Origin: Spirochaetia bacterium
GTDB taxonomy: Bacteria > Spirochaetota > Spirochaetia > Treponematales > Rectinemataceae
Direction of reading: 5' to 3'
NCBI GenBank assembly: GCA_029975555.1
Contig: JARKOY010000074.1
Coordinates: 113,212 to 177,211, forward strand
Length of the DNA: 64,000 bases
The notes beneath the pieces were generated by a model. It saw only the letters and a list, made by a program, of their open reading frames with translations, was not told the DNA's origin and ran no database searches. The position numbers were made by a program, and so were the translations under genes. The stretch's first letter is position 1. The number at the start of each line of letters is the position of its first letter. Shown one piece after another: positions 62,030 to 64,000 of the stretch.

Positions 62030-62272
62030 ATGCCTACTCTACAAGTAAGAAACTTGCCCGAGGATATATACGTTCAGCTTAACTACTTGGCAGAAAAAGA
62101 ACATAGAAGTCTCGCTCAAGAAACTATTGTTTTATTAAAAGAAGGGATTGCAACCAAACTTGGCAACAAGGAACGGAGAAGAAAACTTCTTGAGAAGATA
62201 GGCGACCTCAATATTGATGGCAGCAAGTTTCCTGATCCGGTTGACTTAATACGTGAGGATCGTGAAAGGTGA
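62030..62272 (+). CDS. FitA-like ribbon-helix-helix antitoxin
   Basis: An 80-residue protein. MPTLQVRNLPEDIYVQLNYLAEKEHRSL is the ribbon-helix-helix DNA-binding part of FitA/VapB-type antitoxins, and the C-terminal tail (DPVDLIREDRER) is the toxin-binding type. The ATG at 62030, behind GGAGGG, is preferred over an in-frame ATG at 61976 that would place the operator inside the gene. It overlaps the PIN gene by 4 bases (GTGA). The antitoxin looks intact while its toxin is truncated. Confidence 0.85.
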   Translation: MPTLQVRNLPEDIYVQLNYLAEKEHRSLAQETIVLLKEGIATKLGNKERRRKLLEKIGDLNIDGSKFPDPVDLIREDRER

Positions 62273-62478
62273 TCATCGTACTGGATGCAAGCGCTGCCAT
62301 TGAGATTGCACTAAATCGTGAGCATAGCAATACGTTTAGAGAAATTCTTCGAAATTCAGACCTTGTGATTGCACCAGATATCTTCCCTTCAGAAATAACG
62401 AATGTTTTTTGGAAATATGCTTCATTTTCTGAAATGTCCATCGACCAATGTGAAAGGGGGAAGAAGTTATATGGATGA
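62269..62478 (+). pseudogene. PIN-domain toxin (FitB/VapC-like), truncated
   Basis: Only 69 codons from a GTG start overlapping the antitoxin stop. The first half of a PIN RNase is clear (IIVLDASAAIEIAL, Asp6; IAPDIFPSEITNVFW, Glu42). The second half with the remaining acidic catalytic residues is missing; a full protein would have about 130-140 residues. Similarity ends near codon 65, where the DinB-like gene begins (62471). The truncated protein should have no RNase activity. Confidence 0.8.
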
Positions 62479-63163
62479 GAGTGGCTATGAATGGAATTCA
62501 AAACAGAAACAGCTGGCTGCTTCTCTTAGGGGGAGAAATACTTTTCATGAGGGGATAAGGCTGTGCCTTGAAATGCACGCCCAGGTTCATGATTTGAAGA
62601 GAGAACCTCAGCGGAAAACCATCTATCAGCATCTCATCGACGGCCTCGACGAAGGGTTGGTAAGGTTCAGGCCGGAACGACAATTCAGCTCCATTGCGTG
62701 GAATCTATGGCATATCAGCAGAATAGAAGACGCCGTCACAAATATGCTGATCGCCGCTACCGATCAAGTATTCAATAAGAAATGGCAGAATACTATTGGA
62801 GTGGGGATGACGGATACCGGCAACGCGATGCAATGGAACGATGTCGAAAGGTTCGACGCCATGATAAACGTCCAGGCCCTTTATCAATACCGCAAGGCCG
62901 TGGGCGAACGGACTCAAGAAATTCTCCCGCAGATACGAGCGGAAGAGCGTCTAAAAAAGCCGGACACCGAGCGACTTTCGCGCTTACTGGATGAGGGTGT
63001 GCTCATCAATGACCCCGAGTCATTGTGGCTTCTCGATTACTGGAAAAACAAAACAATAGTGGGCCTTCTGTTGATGCCCATCACCAGACATCAGATTGTC
63101 CACATCCATGACAGCTTCAAGATCAAACGGAAGTATGGAAAAAATTTCGGGCACGAGGCATGA
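62471..63163 (+). CDS. DinB-like four-helix protein
   Basis: A 230-residue protein of the DinB superfamily, metal-binding four-helix bundles often acting as thiol transferases or of unknown role. Candidate metal ligands are the His in WNLWHISRIED (about residue 80) and two in the late RHQIVHIHDSF. The ATG at 62471 is chosen because GGGGGAAG lies upstream; that ribosome site is made of bases belonging to the truncated PIN gene, and the two frames overlap by 8 bases. The join probably arose by deletion. Confidence 0.75.
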   Translation: MDESGYEWNSKQKQLAASLRGRNTFHEGIRLCLEMHAQVHDLKREPQRKTIYQHLIDGLDEGLVRFRPERQFSSIAWNLWHISRIEDAVTNMLIAATDQVFNKKWQNTIGVGMTDTGNAMQWNDVERFDAMINVQALYQYRKAVGERTQEILPQIRAEERLKKPDTERLSRLLDEGVLINDPESLWLLDYWKNKTIVGLLLMPITRHQIVHIHDSFKIKRKYGKNFGHEA

Positions 63164-63437
63164 ATGTAACTTCTTTGTACTCTTGGACGATTGCCACAGG
63201 GGCACTTCCTTCGCAACCCTCTGTGGCGCTTGTAAAAAATCTGTACCCAAGGAAGTCTTGGATGGCGTTCTCCACATATAGATCGCCAATGGTTGCCTTG
63301 AGCGCTTTGATCTCTTTCCCTGTCTGTTTTTGAAGATCACTTGCCCGGGCCTTTAGGCCATTTTCTCCAGCCTTCACGAATGTATCGACCAATTCCTGGA
63401 CCTCACCGAAGGGACGACTTTCGTCGCTGTTTGCCCG
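63123..63437 (-). pseudogene. Transposase remnant (IS3 OrfA-like helical segment)
   Basis: A minus-strand frame open between stops at 63438 and 63123. Its first part (EVQELVDTFVKAGENGLKARASDLQKQ, then GKEIKALKATIGDLYVENAI) has the helix-turn-helix and coiled-coil pattern of small IS3-type OrfA transposases. The rest (FLGYRFFTSATEG onward) does not fit. There is no start codon or partner OrfB, so it is a fragment, which marks past transposition next to the DinB-like gene. Confidence 0.4.
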
Positions 63438-63471
63438 TCAGCCGCAGAGGCTCTTCAACACTGAGGTAAAT

Positions 63472-63537
63472 ATGAAAAAAAGTATGTTCATTTTGGGACT
63501 AATATTTTTATTCGCACAAGCCATAAAATGTAGTTAA
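63472..63537 (+). pseudogene. Lipoprotein leader fragment
   Basis: An ATG with a GAGGTAAAT ribosome site starts 21 codons, MKKSMFILGLIFLFAQAIKCS, a complete-looking lipoprotein signal with lipobox Cys20, ending in two stop codons (TAATAA). The same frame then continues open into the headless acetyltransferase fragment at 63541. It looks like the 5' end of a lost lipoprotein gene. Confidence 0.4.
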
Positions 63538-63540
63538 TAA

Positions 63541-63813
63541 TCGTTACAATCTGACAAGCAGAAAAAGATCGCAGGCATCATCACCGCGCTTTCCGACAAA
63601 GTCCACTGGGCTTTTATCCCTTATCTTGAAGTAATTGCTGAATATCAAAAACAGGGAATAGGGAAAAGGCTCATGGAATTAATGCTGGAGAAAACAAAAG
63701 ACATGGCCTGTACAGATCTTACCTGCGATAGAGAGATGCAAGCCTTCTACAGGCAGTTCGGTATGACAGAATCATATGGGATGATGATAAGAAGGTATGA
63801 GAACAGGAAATAA
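63541..63813 (+). pseudogene. GNAT acetyltransferase, C-terminal fragment
   Basis: 90 codons open from just after TAATAA to a TAA at 63811, with no start codon at its head. IAGIITALSDKVHWAFIPYLEVIAEYQKQGIGKRLMELML contains the acetyl-CoA-binding motif QGIGKRL, and FYRQFGMTESYGMMIRRY is a typical GNAT end. The N-terminal strands and helices are missing, so it is a truncated gene. Confidence 0.7.
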
Positions 63814-63862
63814 GTACACGGGCCACTTGCGTCCCGCAGCTCGTGCACATGGCTAGGTGAGT

Positions 63863-64000
63863 CAAAGACCACCGGCATAGCCGGTGGCTTGAGGAAGCCC
63901 CCTTAAAGGGGGCAATTAGGAAATTGTCTCTTCTAGATCCAATGTTCCTTGTTGTTTGTTTTCTAGTTTTTCCTGATTCTTGATATACTCCCTGATTTGC
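63863..64000 (-). mobile_element. End of an IS200/IS605-type insertion sequence (partial)
   Basis: Two hairpins, CCACCGGC-ATA-GCCGGTGG (63869-63887) and GCCCCCT-TAA-AGGGGGC (63897-63913), follow the 3' end of a TnpA-like frame on the minus strand. Subterminal hairpins of this kind, without terminal inverted repeats, are typical of single-strand-transposing IS200/IS605 elements. The exact boundary, probably within 63853-63865, cannot be fixed; the rest lies outside the window. Confidence 0.65.
63916..64000 (-). CDS. TnpA-like (IS200 family) transposase, C-terminal end
   Basis: The last 27 codons of a minus-strand gene that enters the window: IREYIKNQEKLENKQQ and a tail ending LEETIS. A final helix of the form IREYIxNQE is usual at the end of Y1 tyrosine transposases of the IS200 family. 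The catalytic HUH and Tyr residues are outside the window. The stop TAA is at 63916-63918, right before the element's hairpins. Confidence 0.6.
   Translation of the reverse strand, partial: QIREYIKNQEKLENKQQGTLDLEETIS

Noticed and set aside
63190..63225. GCCACAGGGG / CCTCTGTGGC as an insertion-sequence terminal repeat
   Set aside because: It is a short imperfect hairpin with no matching partner at a plausible element end.

Overview
The window is one high-GC bacterial chromosome segment of dense, mostly operonic genes, ending in an AT-richer accessory stretch. I see no rRNA, tRNA or CRISPR. The gene mix suggests a fermentative, sugar- and amino-acid-scavenging spirochaete (Spirochaetota, Treponema/Rectinema-like). 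It includes ChvE-GguAB and MalFG-type sugar importers, YesM/YesN sensing, many lipoproteins, a lamin-tail lipoprotein and a stand-alone groEL. The lineage is an inference from gene style, because no marker gene was compared.

Layout. 1-3323: end of an unknown gene, convergent murI, then a TetR-esterase-SIMPL operon. 3477-11013: a winged-helix regulator divergent from a molybdenum hydroxylase operon (FAD, 2Fe-2S and Mo subunits, XdhC chaperone, MocA cytidylyltransferase, M20 peptidase). 11194-20722, minus strand: a branched-chain amino-acid-type ABC importer (livFGMHK) and, upstream of it, a cluster of exported enzymes: two AstE/AspA-like M14 deacylases, gamma-glutamyltransferase, a DUF6305 protein and an unknown protein. 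Together these look like a system that strips acyl or gamma-glutamyl groups outside the cytoplasm and imports the product.

20880-32108, minus strand: a multiple-sugar ABC importer and its probable control system. That system is a membrane-anchored sugar-binding protein, a YesM-type kinase, a YesN-type regulator and a second XylF-like lipoprotein, all translationally coupled behind glmS. 32160-40410: housekeeping genes birA, panE-like, hflX, an alanine-type aminotransferase, a PAS-GGDEF diguanylate cyclase, an RluA-type pseudouridine synthase and groEL. 40632-45441: a MarR-controlled heterodimeric ABC exporter.

45625-56263: a glycan locus. A ROK regulator, sugar ABC importer, GH1 and GH20 enzymes lie on the minus strand and a GH2 beta-mannosidase diverges from them, with one palindromic operator between the two promoters. 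The enzyme set fits Man-beta-GlcNAc-beta-GlcNAc (N-glycan core) or beta-mannoside use. 56240-60312: MATE exporter, thioredoxin with a WCMPC active site, lamin-tail lipoprotein and a methyltransferase.

60400-64000: an accessory island with a solitary HicB-like antitoxin, a PD-(D/E)XK nuclease-like protein with an unrecognised N-terminal region, a FitA-like antitoxin with a truncated PIN toxin, a DinB-like protein, remnants of a transposase, a lipoprotein leader and an acetyltransferase, and the end of an IS200/IS605-type element. The most notable anomalies are the damaged signal peptide of the livK-like gene, the nuclease-like protein, and several genes whose start codon sits directly behind a -10 box as if leaderless.
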